A model generated the notes under the pieces. The model worked only from the letters and a program-made list of their open reading frames with translations, did no database searches and was not told where the DNA came from. Of a stretch of DNA of 64,000 nt, positions 63,440 through 64,000 are shown piece by piece; the first letter of the stretch is position 1; each line of letters starts with the position of its first letter. Source of the stretch: Flavobacterium commune (GTDB lineage Bacteria; Bacteroidota; Bacteroidia; Flavobacteriales; Flavobacteriaceae); the NCBI RefSeq assembly GCF_001857965.1, contig NZ_CP017774.1:310001-374000 (forward strand), in the 5' to 3' direction. A program made the position numbers and the translations under genes.

Positions 63440-63640
63440 TAAAACACTTCATTCCTATAGTTATCGGAATGAAGCAATGACACACCAGGCGGTTTAAGTC
63501 ATTGCGAGCGATAGCGACGCAATCACACTAAAACATTCCTTGTAACACGGATTTGTAATTTTACCGAGTTACTTTATGAGATTCCTCATTCTTCGGAATG
63601 ACAAAACTGGCTGGGGTTTTCATTATGAAAAACAATCATA
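63440..63640. repeat. Dispersed-repeat cluster (GCAATGAC/TCATTGCG type)
   Basis: It contains ATTCC-TATAGTTATC-GGAAT (63451-63470), TCATTGCGAGCGATAGCGAC and GATTCCTCATTCTTCGGAAT. Stretches of this kind (CATTGCGAG...CAATC with nearby GGAATGAC) are recurrent non-coding repeats in Bacteroidetes and other bacteria. No gene is credible here. Confidence 0.6.
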
Positions 63641-63645
63641 CTATC

Positions 63646-63747
63646 TAGCCCTGATGGCAGCGGTATCTCCCGATTTAGAAAAACAAGGCATTTTTTGCCG
63701 TAGTTTTTGTTATCGGGAATATAGCGAACAGCAGGAACTTAGTTTCT
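63646..63747. repeat. Imperfect long hairpin element near carB
   Basis: The left arm begins CCTGATGGCAGCGGTATCTC (from about 63650) and the right arm ends ATCGGGAATATAGCGAACAG CAGG (to about 63734), pairing over about 24 positions with a few mismatches around a 35-base loop. The TAGCCCTGAT...GGAACTTAGTTTCT layout resembles dispersed Flavobacterium intergenic elements. Role unknown. Confidence 0.6.
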
Positions 63748-63787
63748 TAAATAGATTGAATGTCTGCTCCAAAAATTTAAAACAAAA

Positions 63788-63818
63788 AAATAGGCTGTCT
63801 TTGTGGGACAGCCTATTT
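63788..63818 (-). terminator. Terminator of carB
   Basis: A 12-bp perfect stem AAATAGGCTGTC / GACAGCCTATTT (63788-63799 / 63807-63818), with an A-run at its left that gives the minus-strand U-tract. Confidence 0.88.
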
Positions 63819-63837
63819 CTATATTTAGAATCTGAGA

Positions 63838-64000
63838 TTATTTACTCAAATACATTTTTCTTCTAGAATACAATTCGTAGAATTGATCGTCTTTTAAGTC
63901 ATCAATAAACAAGATGCTTTCTCCTGTTGATTTCATCTCAGGTCCTAAAGCTTTGTTTACGTTAGGAAATTTACTGAAAGAGAATACCGGTTGTTTGATG
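63838..64000 (-). CDS. carB: Carbamoyl-phosphate synthase large subunit, C-terminal part
   Basis: Only the last 53 codons lie in the window; the gene continues beyond 64000. PVFSFSKFPNVNKALGPEMKSTGES matches the end of the second ATP-grasp half of CarB. Only 28 further residues follow before the stop (...YSRRKMYLSK), so the C-terminal MGS-like allosteric domain of E. coli CarB is absent, as appears usual in Flavobacteria. CarB makes carbamoyl phosphate for arginine and pyrimidines with CarA. Confidence 0.85.
   Translation of the reverse strand, partial: IKQPVFSFSKFPNVNKALGPEMKSTGESILFIDDLKDDQFYELYSRRKMYLSK

Noticed and set aside
63576..63866. A 96-codon open frame on the plus strand
   Set aside because: It spans the dispersed repeats, the hairpin element and the carB terminator and runs into the end of carB on the other strand. 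The sequence is explained by non-coding repeats.

Overview
The window is AT-rich chromosome from a member of the Bacteroidota, most probably Flavobacterium or a close relative in the Flavobacteriaceae. The evidence is a 1969-residue secreted repeat protein ending in a CHU_C-type (type B) type IX secretion signal, promoter -7 boxes of the form TAnnTTTG with almost no Shine-Dalgarno sites, BshC for bacillithiol synthesis, the rpmB-rpmG-DUF4295-ftsY cluster, DUF4251, and a CarB that ends without its allosteric domain. No tRNA, rRNA, CRISPR array, transposase or phage gene was found. Most of the window is core chromosome.

Layout. 1-3 kb: rimO, a small secreted protein and a lipoprotein amidase. 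3-7 kb (minus): a BBP2-like porin and a B12-type radical SAM protein with CX4CX2C cluster spacing. 7-13 kb: the giant type IX substrate with two tandem repeat families. 13-18.8 kb: an MFS permease, bshC, ndk, a DciA-like DUF721 protein, a lipocalin-like lipoprotein and a serine hydrolase, the last two divided by a double palindrome. 18.8-25.4 kb (minus): a 55-residue membrane protein, ftsY, a 50-residue DUF4295 protein, rpmG, rpmB, a CinA-family gene, an Hpt protein, an FAH hydrolase, an exonuclease and an E2 acyltransferase. 25.8-31 kb: a secreted propeller-like protein, an Uup-type ABC-F ATPase, an unknown secreted protein, a CDGSH protein and a beta-carbonic anhydrase. 31-33.4 kb: katG.

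33.7-41.9 kb is a fatty-acid oxidation block on the plus strand: acyl-CoA ligase, MarR regulator, fused hydroxyacyl-CoA dehydrogenase/enoyl-CoA hydratase, thiolase and acyl-CoA dehydrogenase. 42-50.4 kb: DUF4251, a tudor-like protein, SodC, a LETM1-related protein, a SulP transporter with a second beta-carbonic anhydrase, OxyR, two paralogous 65-residue proteins and mnmD. 50.7-59.1 kb: ilvE, a MazG-like hydrolase, small and envelope proteins, an ECF sigma / anti-sigma / sensor operon followed by a Tyr/Arg/Asn-rich secreted protein, and kup. 59.2-63.8 kb is the least core-like part: dispersed palindromes and repeats, a DUF2459 protein, a homocysteine methyltransferase-like protein, a uracil-DNA-glycosylase-superfamily candidate and an orphan NagB/6PGL-fold protein. 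The 3' end of carB (minus) closes the window.

Themes. (1) Peroxide response: OxyR keeps Cys199 and Cys208, an OxyR-like ATAG-N7-CTAT dyad lies upstream of the katG -7 box, and a related array overlaps the oxyR promoter. (2) Bicarbonate handling: SulP with one carbonic anhydrase, plus a paralogue elsewhere. (3) Beta-oxidation under a MarR regulator. (4) Non-coding repeats: CCCGATAGCTATCGGG palindromes, terminators sharing a GTCTCGTTTT core, and an imperfect hairpin next to carB.
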